A DNA stretch of 64,000 bases from Bondarzewia mesenterica (GCA_004802705.1 SGPL01000082.1:18957-82956), one strand, 5' to 3'. Numbered from the stretch's first letter, positions 46,501 through 59,492 are shown. Numbers and translations: made by a program. Notes: a model not told the origin generated them from the letters alone.

Positions 46501-48143
46501 CGTTATACATCAATAAGGACTAGAAACTAAGAGGAAAAAAAACGTACCAACGTCGAGACGCCCCTTCGTGAAGTCACTCAAAACATCTTCGCGCGCATTT
46601 CCGACATAACTGCCGACCTCAAACCTTCCCCACTTTAGAACCGCAATTTTAGCAGTTTTAGCCTGGAGAAGTGAAAGACAGACCCACCGTCTCGAGCTCG
46701 CGCTCCCACACGCCCACCACGGAGCTCGGCGCTACAATCAACGCAGTCGCCCACTTCTCATCCGCCGGCGGCAGCTTCCTGTTCTGCTTCCACTCCAGCC
46801 CGTCTTGAAGCTTTGAAACATAATCCCTCCGCCTGTCCACATCCGCGACCGTCCCCGTCTTGCGCATGATGGCCGACAAGAACGAGACGACCTGAATCGT
46901 CTTTCCCAAGCCCATGTCATCGCCGAGCACTGCGCCGCGGTTGGCGACGTAGCGGTCGAAGAAAAACTTGACGCCCTCGCGCTGGTAGTCGCGGAGATAC
47001 TTATTGAGCGAGGAAGGAACGCAGATATTGTGCGTCGCGTCGAGGACGAGGGCGTCGTCGTCGTACGGAACATACCAATCGTCCGGGTCGGAATCGGACT
47101 CCGTGGCGGAGTCATCTTCTTCGGGGACACTCTGCTTTAAGGTGCCTAGAAACAAGGCCGTCAAACGAAGTTGATAAGTGGGACTAAGACTATGCGCACG
47201 GTTTCTTGGTGGAATAGAGCCGACGACTCGTTCAACCGAAGGAAGGGCTTCGGTACCGCTATCGGACTCCGTGGCAGAGTCGTCTTCGACTTCCACCCGC
47301 TCACTTGGGGGAGCCGTATTTGATTCAAGAGGTATTTGCACAGGTGGAATAGGTTCGTTATCCGATTCTGTGGGGAGAATAAAACAGTGAACAGGTGAAC
47401 AGCAGGGAAGAAAACGGAGTTACCCGTTAGACTGTCGTCGTCCACATCGGCCTGAGTCTGTCTCGACATCGGCGTGCGCGGAGGTGTTGGACGCCTTGTC
47501 CTTACTGGACTTGAAGGTTGTTCGCCTTGACTCGCATCCTCCTCTTCTTCCTCTTCCTCGAGCTCCTCGCCCTCCTCCGCCCACAGGCGTTTCTCGAACG
47601 ACTCTTCGTCAGAAGACGCGGCCTCAAGACCAAGGCTCTCATCTACGCAAAGCTCATTAGAAAAACAAACCGTAACCTCATGAGGTCTCTGTCGCTTACC
47701 GAAATACGCTTTGAGGGGGTTGTACGACGCGGACACAAGCGTCCGTTTTGCTTCTGCACGATATCCATCACAAANGGATCATTCAAAAGAAAATGCGACC
47801 CACTTTTCCTGGAAGGCGANGGCGCGTCGCGTACGGCGTCCAAGGCGTCGCTGCGCCTTCCTCGCTTCCGGGTCGTTTGTCCGTCCGCTTTGCGACCTCG
47901 GCCCTTTTTCTTGGTGNCCTCCTCGACGTAGGCACCAGGCCTGAAATCAAGAATCGGAATCCTCTTCTACATATCCCGGATTAATCTCAGTTCACTGTAT
48001 AAATTTTGGTGNCTCTTACCTATTGGGGCCGGCACANANTTNAATTTCCCTGCATACACNCGTCAGAANNAGCGCAGCANAAATAAATCAGGTTGGAAGG
48101 ACATACTNTCTTCGTNTGCAGAGCCTAGAGAAATGGACTNCAT
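43541..48143 (-). CDS. SNF2-family ATPase, ERCC6L2-like
   Basis: A large DNA translocase of the SNF2/Rad54-Rad26 group, closest in layout to ERCC6L2, a repair factor. All helicase motifs are readable through the exons: [60 protein letters not shown] and [17 protein letters not shown], followed by [19 protein letters not shown]. The C-terminal part has the [20 protein letters not shown] region typical of ERCC6L2, a Lys/Glu-rich stretch and a short end (QLDAFRN). The N terminus is acidic (poly-Glu) with repeated DDSATESDS. The best start is ATG at 48143, giving a short first exon, but single N bases up to 48140 and an unresolved phase near 47720-47735 make the first exons uncertain. Many small introns. 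Confidence 0.82.
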
Positions 48144-48512
48144 GTTGANATTNTGAGAAATTTTACCGTGTGGTGGGAATACTAGTNTGTCCCTCGAANT
48201 TGAGTTGCCGTTCCCAGTTGAATAGGCCTCGCGCCGCGGTGGCGAGACATGGCAAGTCGCGCANAGGAAACAATTTCAAACAAATGGTACGCGCCAGATC
48301 ACGTGATAGTNGGATGTGACTNGTGTGACATCCTCGGTTTCCTCCTCCTGTCGCCGACGCCTTACNACCNTCAGGTCTGTCTCCTTTGTTTCTCCAGCGT
48401 NCGAAATCACGANATGCTNATACGGATTCCTNAAAGNTCNTTTTTNCTTNTTTTTCNNAGAATCAGNCGCACAGAAAGGCTAGTCAGACGAAACNGTTGA
48501 TCGACGNTCAAA
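48144..48512. promoter_or_regulatory. Divergent promoter of ERCC6L2-like and SWIB genes
   Basis: Only ~370 bases separate the two starts on opposite strands. A shared regulatory region of two chromatin genes is likely. Ambiguous bases prevent motif calls. Confidence 0.5.
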
Positions 48513-50261
48513 ATGAACCCNGCAGACGCACAAAAGTTGCCAAAGTGTGTATTCCGTCCTCCTGCGCGCCGTGCGGTGCCTTCTCACCNTCTCGAACCTG
48601 CTCTCTNTAACCTAACTCACGACGCGTGCCCGATCTTTGTCTCGTTAGGAAGCGGAAGCTCGTCGACCGCGCGCTGCCCCCGTCGATCTTCTCAGATGCC
48701 GTCTTCTCCGTCGACTCGCAGATGTATCAGGACNTGGTCGAGATGGAGAAAAAAGNTGGATTGGACGATGATGCGCAAGAGGGCCGANGTCCAAGANGCC
48801 CTTTCCCGCCCCGGCACGGTACGTCCTTCTCCATCCCCTCGCACTCCGTCGTTGGCGTGCGTGCTCACGCCCTATCGCGCGAGAACAGGCGACGCGGACG
48901 CTCCGCATATTTCTCTCCCACAGCGTGTCTGGTCAGACGTGGCAGGTGGGCGANGGCGCTGGTGCTGAGGCTCCCAATTTCGAGACGGGGCAAGGCATCC
49001 CCGCGTGGCAGTTGAAGATCGAGGGTCGATTGTTAGAGGTGCGTCTTCGCGGNGTTCGTGATCAGAAAAGAAAAACGGACNGGATGGCGTGCTGCAGCTT
49101 CCACACCAACGCTCCAGAGATAAGGCCCCTGCGCGTCANTTTTCCACCTTNATCAAGTCGATGATCGTGGAGCTCGACAGGGACCCTACATTGTATCCCG
49201 ACGGAAACATCGTAGAAGTGCGTGTTCTCAGCCTTGGCCGTTTCTGCGCTCGATTNCTCNTATTCCTCATTCTGTCCTCCCGCCCGCCCCTACCCGCAGT
49301 GGCATCATGGGCACGGTCAGCCGCCGCTTGATGGCTTCACAATTCGACGGACGGGCGATACACCAACAAAAGTCCGCATCGTCGTNCATCTGAATCACCA
49401 CCCAGAACAATTCAANGTGCACCCCGAATTAGGTNGGTCTCTTCNCTTTTGTTTCTTTTCGCGAAGTTCGCTGAAGTCANAGNNACTCTACCTNNCTTAA
49501 TAGGGAGCATCATCGGCGTGCGAGAAGACAGTCGCACTGGCATCATTCAAGCGCTGTGGAATTACATCAAAATCAACAGTCTGCAGGATAAGGCTCACAG
49601 ACATCAAATACACATGGACGCGGCGCTCAGACCGGTATGTCTGTTTTTCCGCTCCTGTCAATAGAATGCTCTCACGACGGCGCACGCTCGCAGATCTTCG
49701 GAGCTGAAATCATCCCATTCGCCGCGCTGCCCGAGCTCGTGAACCGTTATCTCATGCCGCCCGACCCCGTCGTGATCCACTACACNATCAGACCCGGTCT
49801 CGCGCCTCCAGAAAAGCCNTCCGCGTGGGACGTCGAGCTCAAAATGGAAGACCTCGCCCTCAAGTCGAGAATGTCCGGCGTCGTGCTCGGGATGTCGCGC
49901 GAAGNGTCTCGGGAGATTACCAAACTGGACGAAGAGGTGCGNTCCCCTCCCCGTCCCATCGCATTNATNCCCTGACNCNTCNCGTAAAACGTAGATCGCG
50001 ACGCTCACGCAGTCGATGCACTCNTCGGTGCTCAAGCGNCAGTTCATGCAGTCCTTCGCGGAGGACCCTGCGGCGTTCATCCAGACGTACCTCGAGTCGC
50101 AATCGCGCGATCTCGAGAGCATGCTCGGGAGCGGGCCGAGCGAGGGCGCGACGATGCGCCGCGAAGATCTGAGGCGTAGCGAGTATTTCCGCATGCCGTG
50201 GGTCGAGGAGGCGGTCGCGGTGTGGGAGGGCATGCGGCTCGCGAGTAGGGTGATGCCCTAG
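48513..50261 (+). CDS. SWIB-domain chromatin remodelling subunit (Rsc6/Snf12/SMARCD-like)
   Basis: Subunit of SWI/SNF-type remodelling complexes. It starts at 48513 (exon 48513-48544), then from 48649; several further short introns. Recognised parts: KKRKLVDRALPPSIFSD, SQMYQD, TRTLRIFLSHSVSGQTWQV, FETGQGIPAWQLKIEGRLLE, STFIKSMIVELDRDPTLYPD-like, and the SWIB domain with IGVREDSRTGIIQALWNYIK and INSLQDK, then RPIFGAEIIPFAALPELV. The C-terminal region (KMEDLALKSRMSGVVLGMS and later SQSRDLESMLGS) is a coiled part typical of this family. It diverges from the ERCC6L2-like gene. Isolated N bases affect single codons only, as far as I can tell. Confidence 0.88.
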
Positions 50262-50747
50262 CGACGTCGAGACGAGCGATGGTTACNNATNCTCGGCAGC
50301 TCCTTNTGATTTGTCTGGTAGATACTTCAGCTTGTAATGTGGCATATTGGTCTTGGTGTACATGGTNCGTTGCGGNCCATGATGTCACGAAGCGCCTNGC
50401 TGTCCAANTGAGAGCTCGAGCGAGACTTGGCGCGTACTTCCTGCCTGTTAGCTTCAAGAAAACGGCGTCTGGAATGNGGAAGTGCCTGCCCCTCCCTCGA
50501 AATCTAGGGTGTTGAGATTTTTGTACTTACGAAATGCGGGGCGANATAGTCTTNGGGAGGGTTCGACCAATCAGAGACGGCGAGACTGCATAGCCCGTGT
50601 TCCTTGAAAGGTGGTGTGATAGAAGACAAAGGCAGCGTCCGCCCTTGTTCCCGGAATCGATACCCCTTCCGCCGTTCAGTTCTTCCCTCATCGCTCGTTC
50701 TCTCACTAGATCTCAGAGGTTTATCTACTTATTGGACAGACATAGAC
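50262..50747. other. Intergenic between SWIB and BAR genes
   Basis: About 490 bases with several N; 3' UTR of the SWIB gene and promoter of the next gene. No gene was seen. Confidence 0.45.
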
Positions 50748-52699
50748 ATGAACGCCAGCAAACGCGTGAGTCGTTGTCCCTCTCGTTCGTCCGCTCATTG
50801 CTCACGGCANGATGNATTNGCAGCTCGGGAGACTGCGTCAGGTATGGCATCCCGTAGTGCGGTTTCTGCGGTAGGGGGTTGACGACGTTCTTGATGATCA
50901 GTGGGCGGGAGAAGTCATCTCTTCGAANGGCAAGAGCAGCGTCACGGAAGAGNCGCGAGAGTTGGAGGAGGATATCGAACTGAGACGGAACGGGATCCAG
51001 CGGTGAGTGCTATGCTTCCTCGCTGGTTGTATAGCACGACATGTAGATACACGGTAAAGTTGACTCGGCGGGTGCTACGCGTGCGAGATGGTACGGCAAT
51101 CGGCTGCCTAGAGTAATGCAGCGCTCCGTGCCCGACCATGTCCATGGCGCCAGGCGGCTAATGATGGGACAGCTGTCTGCCAGCATACTGACATCATTCG
51201 CCCATGCACAGGCTGATCGTCGCCGCCAACGAATATCACCACGCCTTGTCCAAGAGGAAAGAGTCGGGAGCGCTGGACGATCCCGACAAGTTCCTGCCGC
51301 GCGATGCGATGGGCGTCGTCATGATCTCGCACGGCGAAGAATTCGGCGACCATTCTGTCTTTGGTCCGCCCTCGTCTCCCCCTTCTCCGAGCTTATCAAA
51401 ATTCACTTTCATGCCGTCGCTGTCTCCAAAGGTTCTTCCCTGGTGAAGCTCGGACGCGCGCATTGCAAAATAGCCACGCTGCAGGAAGCCTATGCCCTCA
51501 CCCTCCAAGACTCCTTCCTCAGCTCTCTCCAGCGGTTTGCCGACGACATAAAGGATTACGAGCAAGAACGGAAAAAGCTAGAGACTCGCAGGTGCGTCGC
51601 TTTCCGCACCCCTCCGCCCGTCCACGATCACTCAAACACGTCCCGACCACTCTTCCCCATCAGACTGAACTACGATGCCGCCCTGCACAAGATGGAAAAA
51701 TTGAAAAACAGCAAGAAGGAGAAGGACAGGCGCGAAGCCGAGGACGAACTGGCCAAGGCCCAGTCACGCTAGTACGTCCGCATGACGCGCACCCTCATGC
51801 GCCCGTGCTCATCCAACCTTGCTCCTGCAGCGAGGAAACCGCACAAGACGTCCGCGCGCGCATCGACACGATCCAGCAGAACGAGATCGACCAGCAGCGC
51901 GAGCTCACCCTGTTCCTCGAGCTCGAGCTCAACTTCACCGAGCAGTACGCCGAGGTGCTCAGGGACGTGCAGACGAACTGGTCCGATAAGTACGCTCTCG
52001 CGCGCCCACCCTCTATTCCCCCCATATCATTCTCACCGTTGGCACTCAGGTCGGCGGTACCCAAACCCCCAAGGCCTACCGGCCCGATGCACAACTTCTC
52101 TCGCTCGTCGACGGCCACGGCCTCGACAGAGCCCAAAAGACTAGAAAAGAAACCGAGCCGCCTCGGCTCTCTACACTCGCAAAAGTCAAGCCGCGGCTCC
52201 TTCTCCGCGAACAAACGCCCACCGCCACCGACGAGCCCGCCCGATTCAGATTCATCCCCGCTCGAAGACGACGAGGCGCAGGCGCCCCGCCCCAACCAAA
52301 AGTCCTCCGCGCGCTCGAGCAAGTCGTCCGTGCGCTCGCGCTCGCGCTCCGGGTCGTCGTCTCCCGACCGGCATCGAGGGCCAGCCACAAGCGGTCGGAC
52401 AGCACCACGACGACGGGGAGCGGCGTCGAGCGGGAGAAAGAAAAGGAGAAAGAGAAGAAGCTGCTGAACGTCGCCGGATGGGCGGGCAACTGGCGGGGCA
52501 AGAAGAACGGCGAGCGGCTCCCCGATCCCGACGCCGACTCGGACGGGTCCGACGCGGATGACGATGGCCGTGAGCATGGCATGGAGGTGGACGGGGAAGG
52601 CGAGGTGGACGAGGAACTTGAGCTTTTGGAAGCGGTCGATGCTGCTGAAAAGGCGAGCGGGAACAGCGACGGGTACGTCAAGCGCGAAGGGGATGCGTA
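50748..52699 (+). CDS. BAR-domain protein with Ser-rich, acidic C terminus
   Basis: A membrane-curvature protein with an N-BAR-like helical domain and no SH3. The first exons are tiny: 50748-50765 and 50824-50841 (18 nt each), then 50902-51002 and 51212 onward. Joined they read MNASKRLGRLRQWAGEVISS. The BAR core includes RLIVAANEYHHALSKRKE, SLVKLGRAHCKIATLQEAYA, RFADDIKDYEQERKKLETRR, LNYDAALHKMEKLKNSKKEK and QQRELTLFLELELNFTEQYA. After it comes a Ser/Pro/Lys-rich part, then HKRSDSTTTTGSGVE, KLLNVAGWAGNWRGKKNGE and an acidic end up to EGDA. The last two parts lie in different frames; an intron at about 52322-52384 (GT to CCAG) rejoins them, or one base is wrong. Similar proteins act in endocytosis or vesicle traffic. 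Confidence 0.75.
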
Positions 52700-54742
52700 G
52701 GGTTTTACCCGCACATGAAGTGACGACGGACAGATTTATTTTTTCACGGCTGATACTTATGATGAATGCACGAACGCACGAAGAACTGCGCTAGTCGCGG
52801 AAGTCGCATGTGTGTATGTATATGCCTGCTGGTTCTTTCTCGTGTTCTGTTTTTCCCTACTCCTTGTTATTGCGCCTTGTAGGTCGTCAACGCTGTCTGT
52901 ACATTCCGTGTTTATGTTTTGTTCCATGTTTTTTATTTGTTGCCTTTTTTTGGTTTGGGTAGTACTCTAGAACTATTGAATGAATGTGGTTGACATGACA
53001 GAGACAGAGGTCTGCCCTCGTGGTGCCCGCGAGTCATAAGTACGTGCTGGTGGGAACGTAGGAAAAAAAGTGTCTTGTGATCGACAAAAAAAAANAACCG
53101 CAGGACAGAACGATCAACGAGAGTGTCCTGCGTACCAGCTGCGCAACCGGCCAGTCACTGCCGCATCTCCCAATGTTTCAAAGCTCGCATCTGTGAAGGA
53201 AGATCTCCCGACACGCACTTCACGACGCGCTCGAAAACTGACAGTGACCGATGAAGCCCTCCGTACGAGCCGTCCGCAAGGACTTTCAAAGGTTTATTCT
53301 TGATGGCGTCAAAAGCCAAAACGTCCCGTGATACCGCCATGCACGCCTATCAACATGATGGGTTCTCGGTCTACTGGCAAAGAAGTCACGGTGAAAGGGT
53401 CCGAGGAGGATGCATGCATACCAAACCCAAGGAAACGAATGAAAACCAGCTACTCCGGCGCCCAGCGTACATCGGTTGGGATCGTCACTTTGATCATAAG
53501 TACAGTCCGGAAGAACTTCGAAGCTGGCCCTCATTATGAGTTCATTCCGCAACAGTGTCAACCTATAGTGAGCAATCCATAAACCGCGACCGTGGCCTGG
53601 AATTAGTCCCTTTTTTTGTCAGCGATTTTGTATTTACCAGGACGTTAGGCGAAAATTGCAATAGATCAAAGTGCGGCCGCTCTGTTGTGGAAATGAACCG
53701 TCAGTGATCAGTAGTCTCTCCAAGACTCCAACCGTGGTGCAAACGCACATGAAATGCAGTCTATCGTCGACAACGCTCCAAGATCAGAGACCGGTCAGTT
53801 CACTTTTGTTTCATAACACCGGCCGCTCCTGAAGGCTCCTGAACTCGGTTGTCAACATCCTGACCGCCATATATAATGTCGTGACACTCGCCGTATAGGC
53901 CCGTTGGAAGATAAGCATTAGAATTTAGAACCCCATATGCTTGGAAAACTTGAACTCGCGCACCTTGTCGATCTAACCAAACGTCCGCAGTAAAAACGCT
54001 CGCATAGAGAAGACTGAAAGATAGCGCAGTGGTCCAGTGTCGTTTTTTCACATCCGTCTTGGAAGACCACTGCGAGACTGCGCTTGCAACGTACTCGAAA
54101 CGATTTACAATGTATTCTCGGGATCGACCTCCCGATTGCCAAATACCTTTTCAAGTTTTTCGCGATCGACCCTGTAATTACCTTCGATAAATAACTGCGA
54201 CTCTGGCGTTTTGACTCAGACGTGTGCTGGTACTCAACGAGAATTAGCCTCGTCACCTTGAGGTACAAACATACGGATGTATAGCACACTCACCTCCAAT
54301 AAATTTGGTTCCGAGTCGTCGTCGACAAAGTTTGCCCTCGGGACCTAGGCCTCATCATTGAAATGTTTATCTAAGTCCCGATCAGTACCAATCAGTACGA
54401 TTATAGTAGATTATGGTACTAGATTACTAGGATAGTACCCTACATACATTTGTCTTCTTTTTGCTTTGTTGTCCGTGCGATCTGAAAGCCGCGTTGTTGC
54501 TTCCAGAATCCAGTCACCTGCGGTGGGAACCGAAGACCACCGAAGAGAACGAGAGGCCTCGTGCCCAATTGTTCAATTCACGCGATCGACTGCGATCGAG
54601 CCCTACATAAACAGGACGCGACAGCATACCTCCACTGTTATCTCTGCTTCCTCACCATCGTCTTCACCATCGTTTTCAAGATCAGTATCGATATCGCGTT
54701 GATTTGCGCCCCTCACCTTATTATTCTTCATCGCACATCATC
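52700..54742. other. 2 kb without a recognisable gene
   Basis: 3' UTR of the BAR gene, then AT-rich sequence and the Argonaute promoter. Reading frames on both strands are short and lack domains. Short direct repeats of CAGTAC occur near 54384-54400. No transposon ends recognised. Confidence 0.45.
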
Positions 54743-57700
54743 ATGCCGCCTCGCGGAAATCCCGATAGGGGTAGAGGGAGGGGAAGGGGTGGTGGAGGAG
54801 GGGATGGTGGAGGGAGAGGCGGCCTGCCCAGAGGGGCTCCACCCAGAGGAGGCCCACCCAGGGGCAGTGGTGGTCGAGGAGGGCCCGCCCTCAGAGGTGG
54901 CCCAGCTCCAAGTGGTGGACTGCAGTTGCCTTCGCACGTCGAAGCAATCGGCGTGAAACGGCCGGGGCATGGCAATGCAGGTAGACCACTCGAGGTTATC
55001 ACTAACCATTTCACGACTAGTATTCCGGAGGACTCTATCCATCACTACGATGGTACGTCTCGTTTGCTCCTCCCCCTGTGTTCTTCCTTGACATTGTTCT
55101 TTTGTGCACGCGTGTTTTCCTACCCCTCAACTTAAAAGTTGGTAAGTACATATAGTACTTCCCATCAACACACTGACTAAATGTCATAATAGTCATCGGA
55201 GGCGGATCTGAATTGACTCTTCCAATCCGTGCGACGTTCGAGATTATCAAACGTTTTGCAGTTTGACGTCGCGCCTCAAGTCTTCTCACCTCGTGGTGTG
55301 TACGATGGCCGCAAGAACTTTTTCACTGCGCAAAAGCTCTCGTTCGGCGAAGGCGCGGAGGTATGTGATATCGTTCCTTGCGCAATGTTTCTATTTGTGA
55401 TGACATCATTTCGCGACTGCGCTATCTCGTTTGTTCTTTAGTTCGACGTGTCACTTTCGGATGCCGCTCCTGCTTCAACCGGACAGCAGCAGCAGGCCCA
55501 GGGCGAGCGACGTCGTGGCCCCAAGATCCACAAGGTTCGCATTACACACGTCGCCGAGATAAACCCAGAGTGCGTATCGCGACACTCGTCTTTCGCGTTC
55601 TTTTTCTCGCTAACTTCGCCCAATTTCCAGAGTGCTTTCGCGCTTCCTCGACGGTCTCCAGTCTAACGATGAGCGCGTCCTGACAGCCATCACTGTCCGT
55701 CTGCCATTTGCCATCCCCTCGGACATCTACACTGACTCTTTGAGCAGGCTCTGAACGTCGTCGTTCGCATGCAGCCATCTCTGACGTATCCGTTCAACGT
55801 GCGCTCATTTTTCACGCCGACCGAAACGCAAGACATCGGGTCCGGAATTGTACTTTGGAGGGGATACTTCCAATCCGTCCGCCCCTCTCCCCGTCAGATG
55901 TTGATCAATATCGACATTTCAACCGGCGCGATGTACAAGCCCGGCCCTCTCCTAGCACTATGCCTTGCGTTTCTCAACCAAAACAACCCCAATGCTCTCG
56001 CGCCAAAGAACAAGTTCCCCGAAAGAGAACGAATAAGACTGCAGAGATTCGTAAGCACCATGAGGGTGGTCGCAAATTATCCGCAGAAGGGTGCTACAAG
56101 ACCGAGTGGTTATCCAAGGACGTTGAAGAGACTGACGAAGGACGGCGCAAGGGATCTCAGCTTCGAGGTCGAGGGGGGACGGATGATGACCGTTGCAGAG
56201 TACTTCCAGAATGTCCTCAATCGTCCGCTTCGATACCCTGATGCTATTTGCGCAGAGGTATGTCTGTGCTGTAGGGTCCCTTGTTCCCGACACTGATCTA
56301 CTTCTGCCATGTCATGAAGCTCAGCAAAAAGGCCATCATCCCCCTGGAGTTACTGGACGTTCCTCCTGGGCAGATCATAAAGAAACAGATTCCGTCCGAG
56401 AAGACATCGGATGTTCTCGCGTTCTCGTCGAAGAAGCCGCAGGATCGCCTCCAGAGCATCAAAAACGGACTCGATGTGCGTACATATCTTACACGTGCGA
56501 AGGACTCTGTGACTTCTCGCCACACTACTTTTACTGTCATCGACAAAGGCACAGTTTGATACTGACAGATGCGCCACCAGGTTCTCGCGTACGGCCAGTC
56601 CGAATACTTGAGGCAATTCAAGATGCAAGTATCACCCGAAGCACTGAAAATTAACGCGCGGGTGCTTGTTCCGCCGACGCTCAAATATGGAGCCCAAAGC
56701 AAACAGCCTACCATCGTACGTAACGCCTCGCTTTGCACGACACGACCTTGTTTCCTGACTTTGTGTATCAAGGTGCCGAGGGATGGAGCCTGGAACATGT
56801 GAGTGCGATGTCAATAGCTGTTTCTTTTTCATGGCAACACTGAGAGGATTGCTTCGTTCGACTTGCAGGATCGACAAACGTGTCTTCCAGCCTTGTAGCC
56901 GCGTAGACCACTGGGTAGTCGTTATCTATGAACAACAACGCAAGTTTAACGATCGGAACGTCGACGATATGGTCAACGGGCTCATGTCGGCTTGTGTCAC
57001 CGTCGGTGAGAGTTGTATATCATCCAGTTTTCGTGCCCGTCCTGATTTTGTCCAGGAATTCAAATGCCTCAAGTGCCTGCGATTGTACGCTGGGAGAGCG
57101 GGCAGGGTGTTATCGGTGATGTACAGATCTTATCTATATTGTGGTTCGCCGTTGGTATGTTGCTGATCAGCTAAATCTTGGGGACAACTCTAGCAACTTC
57201 GCAACGCAGGATCGGCCTGTAAACAAAAGACCAACAACTTTCCCACTCTCATCGTCGTCATTTTGCCCGAAGGCGGGAACGATATTTACAGTGCTGTCAA
57301 ACAGTAAGTCCATGCAAGGCATCCTTTGAATGCGTAGATCTAATCCTCATTGTCTGAAGCTTTGGCGATGTGACCGTGAGCCATACGAATTCTTTAGGTG
57401 TCATGAACGGCGGTCTTCTGACTTCCACTGCTAGGCTGGAGTAGTGACCCAGTGCATGAAGTCGTCCAAGTGTTTCCGCGCCAAGATGCAGTACTACGCC
57501 AATGTAACGCTCAAGTAAGTGCACGGCATCTACGGTCAAGTCATATTATTCACCATGACATCATATAGGCTGAATGTCAAACTCGGCGGCATCAACACCA
57601 TACCGGATGCGAAGTCTGCTTCCATCCTCTACGATCCGAGCAATCCTACGATTGTAATGGGTAAGTCTCTTCATTCTTTCGCACGGCTTCGCACGTTCTG

Positions 57701-58927
57701 ACCGGTGTTTTGCCTGTTTCACGTCGTAGGTGCCGACGTCATGCACCCGGCTCCTGGCTCACAAGACCGTCCCTCGTTTGCTGCGCTCGTATCCAGCGTC
57801 GACTCCGACAACGCCAAGTACATCGCGACGATGGACGTGCAGACAAGCAAGGAGGACATTATTGAAAATTTGCAGAATATGGTCAAGGTGTGCTTTTTTC
57901 ATCACATTCTCATAGGACGCGCAGCTCATTGCTTCACCATGTCTAGTATGTTCTGGAAATGTACTTGCAATACAGACAGAACGCGGAGAAGAAGACCGGT
58001 CCCGCTCCGAAGCGCATCATTTTCTATCGTGGTATGTGTGATCTGGTACATGTTCAGTGGCGTGTTCGACCTTGATTTGATTGTTTACAGATGGCACTTC
58101 CGAGGGTCGTTTCAAAGAGGTTCTGGACAGAGGTAAGCGGGCTTTCGTCTAGCAAAGCACATCATATCTTGACGTTTTTCTGGCTGTGATTCTTTCCACT
58201 CAAACCAGAGTTGCGTTGCATTCAAGGCGAGAGTTTTCAGCCTTCTATCAAGACGATGCCCATATTAACATGTTGTTGAAGACGCGTGCAAGGAGCTCGG
58301 CGTATCTCCGAAGATCACCTTCGTCGTCGTCGGCAAGAGGCATCACGTCCGATTTTTCCCTAAGAATGAAAGGGAAGGCGACAGAAGCGGGAATTGTCCT
58401 GCCGGCACTGTCGTTGACAGGGAAGTGGTAAATCCCGTTGAATTCGACTACTATTTGCAAAGCCACGGGGGCTTGCTGGGCACGAGTAGGCCATCGCATT
58501 ACAATGTTTTGTACGACGAGAATAATTTCACGTGAGTAGTTTTATCTCTTCTTTTGATTAGACAATCATCGTCGTTGGTGCTAATATGTTCGCTCGATTG
58601 TAGACCCGACGGTTTGCAATCTCTTTCTTTCGCCCTATGCCATGTATACGCCCGTTCGACGCGCTCCGTCTCAATCCCTGCGCCGGTTTACTGTAAGCCT
58701 TGCCCACTTCTTTCACTCCATTAGATCTTACTTATGCTCTGCCGTTCGCAGATGCCGACATCGTTTGCTCTCGTGCGAAACATCACTATGACCCGCAACA
58801 AGGGCTGGAGCTCTCCCTCTCTGATACGGTCAGCAATACTGAGGAGCAGGCCTCAACGCTCAACCGCTTCAAAGCTGGCTTTAAGGTATTGAACCCAAAG
58901 ATGAGGAGGCTGATGTATTTCTGTTGA
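54743..58927 (+). CDS. Argonaute with Arg/Gly-rich N terminus, +1 frameshift
   Basis: The small-RNA-guided effector of RNA silencing. Twenty-one predicted exons (54743-55052, 55193-55360, 55442-55569, 55631-55694, 55748-56257, 56320-56475, 56581-56715, 56773-56798, 56869-57005, 57056-57120, 57194-57303, 57360-57375, 57435-57514, 57569-57660, 57730-57887, 57947-58031, 58091-58132, 58209-58226, 58282-58531, 58604-58692, 58752-58927) give ~937 aa if one base is discounted. An RG-rich tail precedes the N domain (VYDGRKNFF), PAZ, MID ([10 protein letters not shown]) and PIWI. PIWI residues look complete: D in GADVMHP, E in [10 protein letters not shown] in YRDGTSEG and D in [11 protein letters not shown], a DEDD set. 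A TTTT run at 55254-55257 breaks the frame where family sequence needs three T. The intron at 58227 has a GC donor. Confidence 0.9.
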
Positions 58928-59492
58928 GATGTTGAGGGAAATATGTGGATGTAACAGTTGCCTCAAATTCTTGTGTAGCGTGAAAGAACTGGATTGTACG
59001 TATCGGTCCATCGGGCGTCAGACAGGAGGATCCTGAGGCACGAAGGTTGACGAGTGGCTACTCTGCCTTTGGGAGACTAAGTCGAATGAGATAAAGCAAT
59101 TCATATGAAGTGAACCGTCCGAGATGTTTTGAGAACTTTAGAGAACATACTGTTACGATCATGCATTGAAACGACTCGGCGCTCGCCGTTGAGTGCTGTA
59201 AGTAGTCGCTTTCCTTGCGACGTACCGAGGCAGACGATTTTCAATAAATTATCTTTCCCTCAATCGGTTTATTAGCAACGAAGGTGAGCACATATCTTAG
59301 ATCATTGCATGACTGTAGCTAACACAGAGAGTAATACTCGTTGGGACTACAGGTAGCTACAGAATCATAGCAGTTGGCTTGTTCGCGACTGAGGATTCGT
59401 TGGGGCTACAGATTCAGCAGTGGTCACAAATGATTGCAAAGCTTCGAATATTCGTATGAAAGTAGTGCAAGTTCTAACAATGGGCCTCCGGC
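58928..59492. other. Convergent 3' intergenic region
   Basis: 565 bases between the stops of Argonaute and the lipase gene. An AATAAA lies near 59243 as a possible polyadenylation signal for Argonaute. A short repeat, TCGTTGGGACTACAG, recurs with one change near 59400. No gene. Confidence 0.5.

Larger units (their letters stand above)
47775..50942. other. Stretch of scattered ambiguous bases
   Basis: Dozens of isolated N bases occur between 47775 and 50942, and one more at 53094 in an A-run; none occur elsewhere. They fall in the first exons of the SNF2 gene, in the SWIB gene and in the first exons of the BAR gene. Low read quality or heterozygous consensus calls are likely. Reading frames still hold across most of it. 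Confidence 0.95.

Noticed and set aside
51361..52467. 368-aa continuous plus-strand frame ending in a Lys/Arg-rich tail
   Set aside because: The frame reads through introns of the BAR gene and ends out of frame with the conserved C-terminal part; the spliced model fits the family better.
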